Made by a program: the position numbers and the translations under genes | In this document: piece after piece, positions 35,674-46,604 of the stretch | How the letters are laid out: every line of letters starts with the position of its first letter | Position numbering within the stretch: the stretch's first letter is position 1 | The notes under the pieces: generated by a model | The model's database searches: none | What the model was told of the DNA's origin: nothing | The model's input: the letters and a program-made list of their open reading frames with translations, nothing else | Source of the DNA: Streptomyces sp. NBC_00775 | GTDB taxonomy: Bacteria; Actinomycetota; Actinomycetes; Streptomycetales; Streptomycetaceae | DNA length: 64,000 bases | Assembly: GCF_036347135.1 (NCBI RefSeq) | Contig: NZ_CP108938.1 | Location: forward strand, 2,542,001-2,606,000 | Reading direction: 5' to 3'

Positions 35674-38600
35674 CCGTTCCCCCCTCCCTTTCTTCCTCCT
35701 GCTTCTCCTGCTGCCCCGGGTGCCCTTGATGAATGAAGGCGGCCCAGAGTGATATCCGGTCGAGATCCGGTCGCTCCATCTGCCGCAGCAGCTCACCGCG
35801 GAGCGAGCCCGGGTTCTGGCGGCACGGGTCGAGCATCCACAGCTGCGCGGCCCTGAGCGCGTCGACGGGGCTGAGCCCGTCGACGGTCAGGTGGTGGTGG
35901 AACACCGCCATCAGCAGCGCCGACGCGCTGTCATTCGTCGTCCACCGTGATCCGATGGCGTCCCGCGCTCCGCCCGCGAGGAACGCCGTGGTGAGGGTCA
36001 GCGCCTCGTCGTGGTCGCGGGTGCTCAGGTCGGTCTGACAGGCACTCAGCACGACCAACGGCCCGCCCTCGGAGGCCTGTTGGGCATCCGGCCGGTCGAG
36101 GAGCCGAGTCACCGTCAGCATGCCCGGATCCGGCCCGTCGCCACCGTGCTCGGGGGCGGCGAGGTGCAGGGCCGAGACCGTGGGACGCGTGCCGGCCGAG
36201 CCGTGCGAGGCCATATGGAGCAGCGAGGCCCCGTCGGCGAGGAACCCGAGGACGTCGTCGGGTGTGCCGGGGACCAGCTCCTCCTCGGGCAGCTCGAAGA
36301 TCCCCCCGCACATCCGGGCCTGCCGGTAGAAGGCGTCCCTCAGGGCCATGACCTCGACCTCGGCATACGTCAGGTCCATGGTCGGGTCGGCCAGCAGAAC
36401 GGGGGCGGCCGCCGGATCCCGCGGCGCGCGTTTCACCGTACGCAGGAACTGGCTGCCGGACGCCGCGTAACTGATCACGTCGGTCTGGCACAGGTAGTCG
36501 TAGGGCGCGTCTTCCGTATAACGCGCGGCGTGCCAGGGGACGATGCCGAGTCGGCCGCAGGGCACCAGGACGACTCGGAGCGGCCGGCCGTTGGCCGCGA
36601 GCCCCTTGTCCACCTCGGCGAGCACGGGGCCGAGCACCTGGTAGGCCCACTCGCAGAGCGCCTTGAGGGCCTCCTCCCAGGCCTGTTCGGCGGACGGGTC
36701 GCTGCGGCCGCCGTCGCGTGCCGCGGCATCGCGTACGGCGGTGGCGTCGAGATAGCGCTCCAACGGGCCGCTCTCGGCGCCGGACAGCTGTTTCCGCACC
36801 GCCAGTCCGGCGCCGAGCCGCGGGGCCACCGTGATGACCACGCCGGCGTCCGCGTCCTCGCCGGGGACCAGATAGAGGAGCGCGTCGGCGCCGCTCTCCT
36901 CGACCCCGTCCGCGAGGTCGCTCAGCGTTGGCGTGGCGAGGAGTCCGCCCTCCCGGCGGTAGCCGAGGGCTTCGAGAGCCCGGCGGCGCAGGATGCTGGG
37001 CAGCTCACCGGGGACGCCGGCTCCGGCCCCGGCTCCCGCTCCGGGGCCCTGGGTGGCCGCGCCGACCGACCGCCACTCCTCGGCGAGTTCGTGGTGCCCG
37101 CCCGCGTCAAGGAGTTCGGGTACGGCGGACGAGGTGGACGCGGCGTGCAGCACCAGGGCCCGGCCCAGTTCCAGCGAGGCCACGGCCTCGTGCAGCCGTC
37201 CCTGCGAGCCCGCCCACAGAGCGGCCTGTACGGCCTTGCTCGCCCCGGAACGGGCCGCCCGCAGCCCGTGCTCCGCACCGGACTGGAGGAGGACGTCGGC
37301 GGCGAGCGCGGCCAGCGCCTCATTGGCGGCCTCCAAGGCCCTGATGTCCTTCACGTCCTGATTGAGGACTCCGCGCTCGCGGTAGGCCATCGCCAGCTGC
37401 CACAGCGCGTCAACGGCGATCCGCGGCGCCATCCCCGCCCGGACGCCGTCACGGACCCGCTCCAGTTCGTCGATCAGGATGTCGAGGTCCGCGCGGTCGT
37501 GGGTGAGGGAGAAGCGCACGGCCAACGCGCCCGCGGATCTGTGCAGATCCTCCGTCGAGGCCCCGGCGGGCGGCGGGACGTGCTCCGGCAGTTCCTCCGT
37601 GCCGTCGCCGGAGAGGCCGCGGCGCAGCAGATCGAGGTCCGGGACATACGGCAGGGAGATCTCGTCGGCGAACGGCAGTCCGCTCTCCTTGACGCCGGTG
37701 AGCCCCTTCTCCATGTACGGCAGGGCGCGCAGCAGCAGTTCCTTGTCCCCGGTGAGGGCGCCGAGCCTGCCGTAGGCCGCACCCAGGGCCGCGAGGACGG
37801 TGAAGCGGTACTGATTGTCCTCGGGGACGTTCCGCTCCAGCTCTTCGGCCTCGTCCACGAGGTCCCGGAGCGCCTGGACGTCCTCCGCCTCCCCGGCGTC
37901 CATGACCCGGGCGTACAGCGTCAACGTCCGCCCCACGACGGCGGGATGTTCCATTCCCGGAGGCAGCTTCCCCACGGCCTCCTCGAAGTTCTCCATGGCG
38001 CGGCCGATCTGCTCCAGGTGGGCCCGGCCCGCCGACTGGTCCTTGATGGAGCCGCCGACGTAGGGACTGATGTTGAGGAGGAGCGCCCTGACGGCCTCGA
38101 GCCCGGAGGCCGGGTCGGGCCCGGGGGGCGGGTCCTTCTGGACGGCGTCCAGCCTGCGGAGAAGTTCGTTGAGCGCCTCGGGATCGCCGCTCTTGAGTAC
38201 GTCGGCGAGGCCGTGCGAGGAGGCGTGGATGGCGTCCAGGCCAGCGGCGAGCCGACGTAGGTCGTCGGGGGTGAGCGTGTGAGTCGGCTCGGGGTCGGGG
38301 GCGGGCTCAGGATCCGGCTCCGGCTCGGGCTCGGGGGACGGGCCGGACATCTGACTCATCATCCGCCGCAGCTGGTCCGTGAAGGGATCCCCGGCAGGCA
38401 TCATGCTGGTCAGCAGGTCGGTGAACTCCGCCCCCGGAGGAGTCGAGAAGATCCCCCGCATCCGCCGCAACTCCCCCAGGAACTCCGGCGGCAACGGCAG
38501 CTCCAGCACCTCCGCGGTCAGCTCCTCGAGCTCCGTCGTGAAGGCCGTCATCCCGGCGAGTCCCGCCCGGTTGACCCAGTCGACGAAGGCGGAGAGGTCG

Positions 38601-39016
38601 GTTACGGCACCGTACCCGCCCTGCTGCGACCGTATCGGCGTAATGATCGACACCAGGTACAAGGCCGCCCATCGCCGGTCCTCCTCGGCCGTCGCGGCTC
38701 CCAGTGCCGTCCCGCGGTCCCGCGCCTCCCGCAGCAGCCGCTCCGCGCGCTCGCCGTCCGCGGGCCCACCGCCCCCGGCGGACTGCCGCATGGCCAGCGC
38801 ACCGCCCAGCCATACGCTCACCGCGCCGCGGAGGGCGGGGTCGTGGTCCAGCAGCCCTGCCAGCTGTTCCAGTTCGGCGATCGACGCGTCGTACGCCCGA
38901 GGCGGCACGTCTCTCGCGCCCATGGCGGGGGTCAGCCGCTTGACCCGCTCCGCGGCGTCCGCCGCCCAGGCGCGCAGCCCCTGTACGCCGCCGCTCTCCT
39001 CGTCGTGCACCGGCAC
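35657..39016 (-). CDS. CHAT-domain protease-like protein (CHAT 2)
   Basis: A 1119-residue protein: a helical, TPR-like N-terminal 750 residues, an acidic Pro-Glu-Asp repeat linker (about 225-245), then a CHAT domain with LVPCGRLGIVPWHAA, catalytic His938 in LLHMASHGSAG and Cys993 in VVLSACQTDLS. It is a close paralogue of CHAT 1. It is the first gene of an operon with the antitoxin, RES toxin and macro genes, and its 3' end overlaps the antitoxin gene by 17 bases. GTG at 39016 is chosen; a second GTG two codons later is better spaced from the GGGGAGGGG site. An obvious model is that the CHAT protein cuts the antitoxin to free the toxin; this is inference. Confidence 0.88.
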   Translation of the reverse strand: MPVHDEESGGVQGLRAWAADAAERVKRLTPAMGARDVPPRAYDASIAELEQLAGLLDHDPALRGAVSVWLGGALAMRQSAGGGGPADGERAERLLREARDRGTALGAATAEEDRRWAALYLVSIITPIRSQQGGYGAVTDLSAFVDWVNRAGLAGMTAFTTELEELTAEVLELPLPPEFLGELRRMRGIFSTPPGAEFTDLLTSMMPAGDPFTDQLRRMMSQMSGPSPEPEPEPDPEPAPDPEPTHTLTPDDLRRLAAGLDAIHASSHGLADVLKSGDPEALNELLRRLDAVQKDPPPGPDPASGLEAVRALLLNISPYVGGSIKDQSAGRAHLEQIGRAMENFEEAVGKLPPGMEHPAVVGRTLTLYARVMDAGEAEDVQALRDLVDEAEELERNVPEDNQYRFTVLAALGAAYGRLGALTGDKELLLRALPYMEKGLTGVKESGLPFADEISLPYVPDLDLLRRGLSGDGTEELPEHVPPPAGASTEDLHRSAGALAVRFSLTHDRADLDILIDELERVRDGVRAGMAPRIAVDALWQLAMAYRERGVLNQDVKDIRALEAANEALAALAADVLLQSGAEHGLRAARSGASKAVQAALWAGSQGRLHEAVASLELGRALVLHAASTSSAVPELLDAGGHHELAEEWRSVGAATQGPGAGAGAGAGVPGELPSILRRRALEALGYRREGGLLATPTLSDLADGVEESGADALLYLVPGEDADAGVVITVAPRLGAGLAVRKQLSGAESGPLERYLDATAVRDAAARDGGRSDPSAEQAWEEALKALCEWAYQVLGPVLAEVDKGLAANGRPLRVVLVPCGRLGIVPWHAARYTEDAPYDYLCQTDVISYAASGSQFLRTVKRAPRDPAAAPVLLADPTMDLTYAEVEVMALRDAFYRQARMCGGIFELPEEELVPGTPDDVLGFLADGASLLHMASHGSAGTRPTVSALHLAAPEHGGDGPDPGMLTVTRLLDRPDAQQASEGGPLVVLSACQTDLSTRDHDEALTLTTAFLAGGARDAIGSRWTTNDSASALLMAVFHHHLTVDGLSPVDALRAAQLWMLDPCRQNPGSLRGELLRQMERPDLDRISLWAAFIHQGHPGQQEKQEEEREGGTDERRS

Positions 39017-39111
39017 CCTGCCCCTCCCCCCGGACCTCGACCGCCCCGGGAATCAACGCCACTATGCCGATCCGCCGGCCGCATGGCGACAAGATCCCGC
39101 GCTTCTCCTCC

Positions 39112-39654
39112 TCAACGCCCCAAATCCGCCCGGGACGCGCCCAGTTCGGCCCTCATCTCGCGCCGGATCTCCCGCAGCCGGCCCCACAGTGCGTCGAGGT
39201 TCTCCTTCGCGACGACCGGCGAGTCGCCCGCTCGCGGCACGCCGTCGTCCAGACGCCGCACCATGCCGAACACCGCGCCCAGGTCATGGCTGAGGCCGCC
39301 CGCGAGTTCGAGCACGCGCTCCGGCACCCGCATCTGAGCCTCCGCGTACACGTCCCGGTGCTGGTCACGCGCCTCGGCCAGCCGCTGCCGCACGGACCGC
39401 AGTTCCTCGTCGCGGCCCAGCGCGTGCACGTGGTCGGTGAGCGCGGCCAGATACTGCCGGGCCGAGGTGTTGAGCGCCACGTAGCACGACCGCAGCTCCT
39501 GGGCCTCGCTGCGCCGCTCCCGCAACCGTTCGGCCCGCTCCCGCTCGCGCTGCCGGCTGCGGTCCGCCGCTCGCTGGGTCAACAGCGCGGACAGCAGCGT
39601 CCCGACGACTCCTACCACCGCGACCAGGAGAGCGGTCGTGCTACTGACGTCCAC
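39112..39654 (-). CDS. Single-pass membrane protein with cytoplasmic coiled coil
   Basis: A 180-residue protein: hydrophobic segment TALLVAVVGVVGTLLSALL at residues 6-24, then a very basic/acidic helix (RAADRSRQRERERAERLRER) and a helical domain. It resembles small N-anchored membrane proteins common in Streptomyces. GTG at 39654 follows a GGAGG site. It lies 95 bases before the CHAT 2 start on the same strand, so it could be co-transcribed with that operon. Function unknown. Confidence 0.65.
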   Translation of the reverse strand: MDVSSTTALLVAVVGVVGTLLSALLTQRAADRSRQRERERAERLRERRSEAQELRSCYVALNTSARQYLAALTDHVHALGRDEELRSVRQRLAEARDQHRDVYAEAQMRVPERVLELAGGLSHDLGAVFGMVRRLDDGVPRAGDSPVVAKENLDALWGRLREIRREMRAELGASRADLGR

Positions 39655-39843
39655 GCGGCCTCCATCCCTGTTCCGCCACAGCGCCAGCGAAGCAGCGGAC
39701 CTCTCACCGCGTGAACCCCCACCCGAAGATCGCCCGATGTTCGGCCCGCCGCCGACCAGCCGGGCGGTCGAGGCCGGAGCGAGGCACGAGCCGGCGGCGG
39801 ACCGCTCCTCGTCCTCGTACGGAAACCGTCCCGCAGCGTGCAA

Positions 39844-39876
39844 AGAGCCGCCGCCCGTTCTCGGGGCGGCGGCTCT
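39844..39876 (-). terminator. Terminator after the secreted-protein gene
   Basis: AGAGCCGCCGCCC at 39844-39856 pairs perfectly with 39864-39876 around a seven-base loop, 13 bases past the stop at 39889. It separates this gene from the membrane-protein gene downstream. Confidence 0.85.
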
Positions 39877-39888
39877 CCGCACGTGTGC

Positions 39889-41227
<1,339 letters not shown>

Positions 41228-41231
<4 letters not shown>

Positions 41232-42367
41232 GAGGCCTCCGCCGTCCGCTCGGTCCCTCGGTACAACTCCTTGGCGATGACGGCCCGTTGGACCTCGCTC
41301 GCCCCCTCGTAGATCCGGGGTGCGCGGACCTCCCGGTAGAGGTGTTCGAGGAGATGGCCGCGGCGCAGGGCGCGGGCGCCGTGCAGCTGGACCGCCGCGT
41401 CGACGACGTACTGGGCCGTCTCGGTGGCCAGCAGCTTCGCCATCGCCGCCCGCCCGGGTACGCCGGGGGCCCCTTCGTCGTACGCCGCCGCTGCCGCGTA
41501 CACCATCAGGCGGGCCGCCTCCGTGCGCAGCGCCATCTCGGCGACCTGGTGGGCCACCGTCTGCAGGTCCTTCAGCTTGCCGCCGAACGCGTCCCGCCCC
41601 GCGGTGTGCGCGAGGGTCGCGTCCAGAGCGGCCTGCGCCATGCCGACCGCGAAGGCGCCCACGCTCGGCCGGAAGAGGTTGAGGGTGTGCATGGCCACCC
41701 GGAAGCCGTGGTCCGGTTCCCCGAGCACGTCGTCCGTCGTCACCGGTACGGCGTCGAAGGCGAGGGCTCCGATGGGGTGCGGCGAGAGCATGTCGAGCGG
41801 GGTGCCGGTGAGGCCCGGGCGGTCGGCGGGGACGAGGAAGGCGGTGACGCCGCGGGCTCCGGCGCCGGGGGTCGTCCGCGCGAACACGGTGTAGAAGTCG
41901 GCCTCGGGCGCGTTGGAGATCCAGCACTTCTCGCCGGTGAGCCGCCAGCCGTCGGGGCCGTCCTCGGCCGCCCCGAGCGCCAGCGCGGCCGCGTCGGAGC
42001 CCGCGCCGGGCTCGCTCAGCGCGAAGGCGGCCACCGCGCCGCCGTCCGAGACCCGGGGCAGCCAGTGCTCGCGCTGGGCCTGTGTCCCGTACGTGTGGAC
42101 CGGGTGCGCGCCGAGCCCTTGAAGGGCCAGGGCGGTCTCGGCCTCGGTACACGCCTGGGCCAGGGACTCGCGCATCAGGCAGAGCTCCAGCGCGCCCGAG
42201 GTGAACAGGCGGGCGAGCAGGCCGAGTCGGCCCAGTTCGGCGACGAGGGGGCGGTTGACGTGGCCCGCCTCACCCTTCTCCGCCAGTGGCCGCAGGTGTT
42301 CCGCGGCCAGGGTGCGCAGCTCGGCACACCAGGCGGTTTGCGCCGGATCAAGCGAGAATGCGGTCAT
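41228..42367 (-). CDS. Acyl-CoA dehydrogenase
   Basis: A 379-residue flavoenzyme. FAD/substrate regions AAFALSEPGAGSDAAAL and KCWISNAPEADFYTVF are present, and the C-terminal RIYEGASEVQRAVIAKEL has the catalytic Glu in the same place as in medium-chain enzymes. It oxidises a CoA thioester to the 2,3-enoyl form. ATG at 42367 follows a GAGAGGG site; the stop overlaps the RidA start. It is divergent from the aryl-CoA ligase gene and shares its control region, so the two are probably switched together. Confidence 0.95.
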
Positions 42368-42417
42368 TGCCGGCCCTCTCTCCCCGTCGGACACCTCTCC
42401 CACGTTATCGCGGACCG

Positions 42418-42445
42418 TTGACTGTCGTCACTAACACGATACGCT
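42418..42445 (+). promoter_or_regulatory. Promoter and operator of the aryl-CoA ligase gene
   Basis: TTGACT (42418-42423), a 16-base spacer and TACGCT (42440-42445) form a plausible promoter 50 bases before the ATG at 42495. The -35 box overlaps TGACTGTCGTCA (42419-42430), a TGAC-N4-GTCA inverted repeat that recurs exactly at 51084-51095 before the enoyl-CoA hydratase gene. It is a candidate site for the PaaX-type regulator encoded at 44187. Confidence 0.6.
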
Positions 42446-42494
42446 CCTTGTGCGAGCCCACCACGACGCCCACCAAGGCAAGGGGGGAACCGCC

Positions 42495-44171
42495 ATGGAC
42501 CCCAGGGACACCTTGGAGCCGACGACCTCGGCCCACGTCGACACCTTCCCGCGCGACCACCTCCCGCCCCCCGCGCAGTGGCCCGAACTGCACTTCGATC
42601 TGCCCGAGCTGCGCTACCCCGAACGGCTGAACTGCGCCGCCGAGCTCCTCCACCGGACCCTGCCCGAGCGCCCCGTCTTCCGCACCGCGTCCGGCGGCCT
42701 GTGGACATACGGACAGCTCCGCGCCCGCGTCGACCGCATCGCCCATGTGCTCACCACCGAACTGGGCGTCGTCCCCGGCAACCGGGTTCTGCTGCGCGGC
42801 CCCACCACTCCCTGGCTGGCCGCGTGCTGGCTGGCGGTGCTGAAGGCGGGCGCGGTCGCCGTCACCGTGCTGGCGCAGCAGCGGCCGCACGAGCTGACCA
42901 CGATGTGCGAGATCGCCCGGGTGACGCACGCGCTGTGCGACATCCGTTCGGTCGACGACCTGGTCAAGGCGGAGATCCCGGGGCTGCGGGTCACCACGTA
43001 CGGCGGTGACGCGCCCGACGACCTGCTGCTGCGGATCACGGGCGCGCCGGACGAGCCGTTCGAGGCCGCCGACACGGCCGCCGACGACGTCGCGCTGATC
43101 GCGTTCACGTCGGGCACGACCGGCCGGCCCAAGGGCTGTATGCACTTCCACCGCGATGTGTTGGCGATAGCGGACACCTTCTCGAAGCATGTGTTGCAGC
43201 CACATGAGGACGATGTCTTCGCGGGCAGTCCCCCGCTGGGTTTCACCTTCGGGCTCGGCGGTCTCGTCGTCTTCCCGATGCGCGCCGGGGCCAGCTCCCT
43301 GCTGCTCGAACAGGCGGGCCCCAAGCAGCTGTTGCCGGCGATCGCCGAGCACCGCGTCTCCGTGCTGTTCACCGCGCCGACCGCGTACCGGGCGATGCTG
43401 GCGGAGCTGGAGGACCACGACACCGGGTCGCTGCGGCGCTGTGTGTCCGCGGGCGAGAACCTGCCCGCCGCGACCTGGCGGGCCTGGCACACCCGCACCG
43501 GGCTGCGCATCATCAACGGCATCGGCGCCACCGAGCTGCTGCACATCTTCATCTCCGCCGCCGACGAGCACATCCGCCCCGGCACCACGGGCATCCCGGT
43601 ACCGGGGTGGCACGCGCGCGTGGTCGACGCCGACGGGGTGCCGGTGCCGGACGGCGAGCCCGGGCTGCTCGCCGTGCGCGGCCCGGTCGGCTGCCGCTAT
43701 CTCGCCGACCCCCGGCAACGGGAGTACGTACGCGGCGGCTGGAACATCACCGGCGACACCTATGTGCGCGACCCCGACGGCTACTTCCGCTATGTCGCCC
43801 GCGCCGACGACATGATCATCTCGGCGGGGTACAACATCGCGGGCCCGGAGGTCGAGGACGCGCTGCTGCGCCACCCGGACGTGGTCGAGACGGCGGTCGT
43901 GGGACAGGCGGACGAGTCGCGCGGACAGGTCGTGGTGGCCTACGCGGTACTGCGACCCGGTGCGCGCAAGGACACGGAGGCGCTGCGCGCCTTTCTCAAG
44001 GCCGAGCTGGCACCCTACAAATGCCCCCGGGAGTTCGTCTTCCTGGACGCGCTGCCGCGCACCGCGACGGGAAAGCTCCAGCGGTTCCGGCTGCGGGAGC
44101 CGGGCGATCCGGACGCACCGCCGCCGCCCGCGCCGGAGGGTGACTTGTCCACAGGCGGCGGCCCCAAGTGA
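42495..44171 (+). CDS. Aryl-CoA ligase, probably 2-aminobenzoate-CoA or benzoate-CoA ligase
   Basis: A 558-residue ANL-superfamily enzyme. P-loop-like motif AFTSGTTGRPKG, adenylate site NGIGATELLHIF, hinge TGDTYVRDPDGYF with RADDMIISAGYNI, and the C-terminal catalytic lysine in TATGKLQRF are all present. It activates an aromatic acid to its CoA thioester. It looks like the benzoate/2-aminobenzoate branch (long N-terminus, HIFIS after ATEL). The substrate anthranilate is suggested by the fused monooxygenase/reductase and RidA nearby. AGGGGGG lies before the ATG. Confidence 0.9.
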   Translation: MDPRDTLEPTTSAHVDTFPRDHLPPPAQWPELHFDLPELRYPERLNCAAELLHRTLPERPVFRTASGGLWTYGQLRARVDRIAHVLTTELGVVPGNRVLLRGPTTPWLAACWLAVLKAGAVAVTVLAQQRPHELTTMCEIARVTHALCDIRSVDDLVKAEIPGLRVTTYGGDAPDDLLLRITGAPDEPFEAADTAADDVALIAFTSGTTGRPKGCMHFHRDVLAIADTFSKHVLQPHEDDVFAGSPPLGFTFGLGGLVVFPMRAGASSLLLEQAGPKQLLPAIAEHRVSVLFTAPTAYRAMLAELEDHDTGSLRRCVSAGENLPAATWRAWHTRTGLRIINGIGATELLHIFISAADEHIRPGTTGIPVPGWHARVVDADGVPVPDGEPGLLAVRGPVGCRYLADPRQREYVRGGWNITGDTYVRDPDGYFRYVARADDMIISAGYNIAGPEVEDALLRHPDVVETAVVGQADESRGQVVVAYAVLRPGARKDTEALRAFLKAELAPYKCPREFVFLDALPRTATGKLQRFRLREPGDPDAPPPPAPEGDLSTGGGPK

Positions 44172-44186
44172 TCTTCGAGCACTAGA

Positions 44187-45020
44187 GTGATCAACGTGTC
44201 AGAGCAGCACGCCCCCCGGTCCCTCATCGTGACGTTCTACGGCGCGTACGGCCGCTTCATGCCCGGCCCCGTGCCGGTGGCCGAGTTGATCCGGCTTCTC
44301 GCCGCGGTCGGCGTAGACGCGCCCTCCGTACGGTCGTCGGTGTCCCGGCTCAAGCGCCGCGGCCTCCTGGAGCCGGCGCGCACGGCGTCCGGCGCGGCCG
44401 GGTACGCGCTGTCGCCGGACGCGCGGCAGCTGCTCGACGACGGCGACCGGCGGGTGTACGCGACGGCACCTCCCGAGGACGACGGCTGGGTGCTCGCCGT
44501 GTTCTCCGTGCCGGAGTCCGAGCGCCAGAAGCGGCACGTGCTGCGCTCACGGCTCGCCGGTCTCGGCTTCGGGACGGCGGCCCCAGGAGTGTGGCTCGCC
44601 CCGGCGCGGCTCTACGAGGAGACGCGGCACACCCTGGAGCGGCTGCGGCTCGATCCGTACGTGGAGTTGTTCCGCGGGGAGCACCTGGGCTTCGCGGCGA
44701 CGGCGGAAGCGGTCGCGCGCTGGTGGGACCTGGCCGCGATCGCCAAGGAGCACGAGGAGTTCCTCGACCAGCACGCGCCCGTGCTGCACGCCTGGGAGCG
44801 GCGCGCGGACACCCCTCCCGAGCAGGCGTACCGCGACTATCTGCTCGCCCTCGACTCCTGGCGCCACCTCCCGTACGCCGACCCGGGACTGCCCGCCGCG
44901 CTGCTGCCCCAGGACTGGCCGGGCGCCCGCTCGGCCGCCGTCTTCCGGGCGCTGCACGAGCGGCTGCGGGACGCGGGGGCGCGTTTCGCCGCCGTTCCCC
45001 CGGAGTCCACCGGGATGTGA
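44187..45020 (+). CDS. PaaX-family transcriptional regulator
   Basis: A 277-residue repressor: an N-terminal winged helix (SLIVTFYGAYGR, PSVRSSVSRLKRRGLLEP), a central Cas2-like region (DDGWVLAVFSVPESERQKRH, LRSRLAGLGFGTAAPGVWLAP) and a C-terminal PaaX domain (WDLAAIAKEHEEFL, YRDYLLALDSWRHLPYADPGLP). PaaX proteins repress aryl-CoA catabolic genes and release DNA on binding an aryl-CoA. It follows the ligase gene by 15 bases and is probably the regulator of this cluster. The GTG at 44187 or the GTG nine bases later may be the start. Confidence 0.92.
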   Translation: MINVSEQHAPRSLIVTFYGAYGRFMPGPVPVAELIRLLAAVGVDAPSVRSSVSRLKRRGLLEPARTASGAAGYALSPDARQLLDDGDRRVYATAPPEDDGWVLAVFSVPESERQKRHVLRSRLAGLGFGTAAPGVWLAPARLYEETRHTLERLRLDPYVELFRGEHLGFAATAEAVARWWDLAAIAKEHEEFLDQHAPVLHAWERRADTPPEQAYRDYLLALDSWRHLPYADPGLPAALLPQDWPGARSAAVFRALHERLRDAGARFAAVPPESTGM

Positions 45021-45133
45021 CCTCAGTTACATCACCAGTCGCTAAGGGAACCCTCAGGCTCCTCCATCCCTCTTCTCATGTTTCTTACCTAGCGTCGTGA
45101 GCCGCACGCCAGGACAGGAAGAGGACAGCACGT

Positions 45134-45685
45134 ATGACCACCACGGCAAGGGCTCAGGGAGCCACCGTCTGGCTCACGGGCCTGCCGAGCGCGGGCAAGA
45201 CGACCATCGCTCGCATTCTGGGCAGCAGCCTGAAGGCCGAGGGGCACCGCGTGGAGGTCCTCGACGGTGACGAAATCCGCCGCTTCCTCTCCGCCGGGCT
45301 CGGCTTCTCCCGCGAGGACCGCAACACCAACGTGCAGCGCATCGGCCTGGTCGCCGAGGTCCTCGCACGCAACGGCGTGCTCGCCGTGGTGCCGGTCATC
45401 GCGCCGTACGCCGACAGCCGCGAGGCCGTCCGCAAGCGGCACGAGGCGAGCGGGACGCCGTACATCGAGGTGCATGTCGCCACCCCGGTCGAGGTGTGCA
45501 GCGAGCGCGATGTGAAGGGGCTGTACGCCCGGCAGGCCGCGGGTCAGCTCAGCGGGCTGACCGGCGTCGACGATCCGTACGAGCCGCCGCTCGACCCGGC
45601 GCTCACCCTGGAGACGCACGTGCAGACACCCGAGGAGTCCGCGGCGTCCGTGTACGCGGTGCTCGCGGCGAGGGGGCTCGTGTGA
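45134..45685 (+). CDS. cysC: Adenylylsulfate kinase
   Basis: A 183-residue enzyme that phosphorylates APS to PAPS in sulfate assimilation. P-loop GLPSAGKTT (16-24), the APS-binding FSREDRNTNVQRIG, and the C-terminal KGLYARQAAGQLSGLTGVDD are diagnostic. First gene of the cysC-cysD-cysN operon; the next gene overlaps by four bases. A ribosome site AGAGGA precedes the ATG. A leader of about 110 bases before it holds the promoter; TACCTA at about 45087-45092 could be the -10. Confidence 0.95.
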   Translation: MTTTARAQGATVWLTGLPSAGKTTIARILGSSLKAEGHRVEVLDGDEIRRFLSAGLGFSREDRNTNVQRIGLVAEVLARNGVLAVVPVIAPYADSREAVRKRHEASGTPYIEVHVATPVEVCSERDVKGLYARQAAGQLSGLTGVDDPYEPPLDPALTLETHVQTPEESAASVYAVLAARGLV

Positions 45686-46602
45686 CCTCCCCCACGACTG
45701 AGCGTGCCTTCACGCTGTCGCATCTGGACGCGCTGGAGTCCGAGGCCGTCCACATCTTCCGCGAGGTCGCGGGCGAGTTCGAGCGGCCGGTGATCCTCTT
45801 CTCCGGCGGCAAGGACTCCATCGTCATGCTGCACCTGGCACTGAAGGCGTTCGCCCCCGCCGCGATCCCCTTCACCCTGCTGCACGTGGACACCGGACAC
45901 AACTTCCCCGAGGTCCTGGAGTACCGCGACCGCACGGTCGAAAAGCACGGCCTGCGCCTGCACGTCGCCTCCGTGCAGGACTACATCGACCGCGGCGTCC
46001 TCAAGGAACGCCCGGACGGCACCCGCAACCCGCTGCAGACCCTGCCGCTCACCGAGAAGATCCAGTCCGAACGCTTCGACGCCGTCTTCGGCGGCGGACG
46101 CCGCGACGAGGAGAAGGCCCGCGCCAAGGAACGCGTCTTCTCCCTGCGCGACGAGTTCTCCCAGTGGGACCCCCGCCGCCAGCGCCCCGAACTCTGGCAG
46201 CTCTACAACGGCCGCCACGCACCCGGCGAACACGTCCGCGTCTTCCCGCTCTCCAACTGGACCGAGCTGGACGTCTGGCAGTACATCGCCCGCGAAGGCA
46301 TCGAACTCCCCGACATCTACTTCGCCCATCGGCGCGAGGTGTTCCAGCGCGGCGGCATGTGGCTGACCGCGGGCGAATGGGGCGGGCCCCGCGAGCACGA
46401 GGTCGTCGAGAAGCGGCTCGTCCGCTACCGGACCGTCGGTGACATGTCGTGCACGGGCGCCGTCGACTCCGACGCCACCACGCTGGACGCCGTCATCGCC
46501 GAGATCGCCGCCTCCCGCCTCACCGAGCGGGGCGCCACCCGCGCCGACGACAAGGTGTCCGAGGCCGCGATGGAAGACCGCAAGCGCGAGGGGTACTTCT
46601 AG
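45682..46602 (+). CDS. cysD: Sulfate adenylyltransferase subunit 2
   Basis: A 306-residue ATP pyrophosphatase subunit with the PP motif ILFSGGKDSIVMLHLALKAF, LLHVDTGHNFPEV, and the C-terminal GDMSCTGAVDSDA and EDRKREGYF of CysD. With CysN it makes APS from sulfate and ATP. GTG at 45682 overlaps the cysC stop by four bases (GTGA) and has AGGGGG before it. The cysN gene follows after two bases. Confidence 0.96.
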   Translation: MTSPTTERAFTLSHLDALESEAVHIFREVAGEFERPVILFSGGKDSIVMLHLALKAFAPAAIPFTLLHVDTGHNFPEVLEYRDRTVEKHGLRLHVASVQDYIDRGVLKERPDGTRNPLQTLPLTEKIQSERFDAVFGGGRRDEEKARAKERVFSLRDEFSQWDPRRQRPELWQLYNGRHAPGEHVRVFPLSNWTELDVWQYIAREGIELPDIYFAHRREVFQRGGMWLTAGEWGGPREHEVVEKRLVRYRTVGDMSCTGAVDSDATTLDAVIAEIAASRLTERGATRADDKVSEAAMEDRKREGYF

Positions 46603-46604
46603 AC

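Noticed and set aside
14203..39016. Type VII secretion locus, suggested by CbbX-type AAA+ and VWA genes
   Set aside because: No EccC FtsK-like ATPase, no WXG100 proteins, no EccB/D/E membrane proteins and no mycosin are present.
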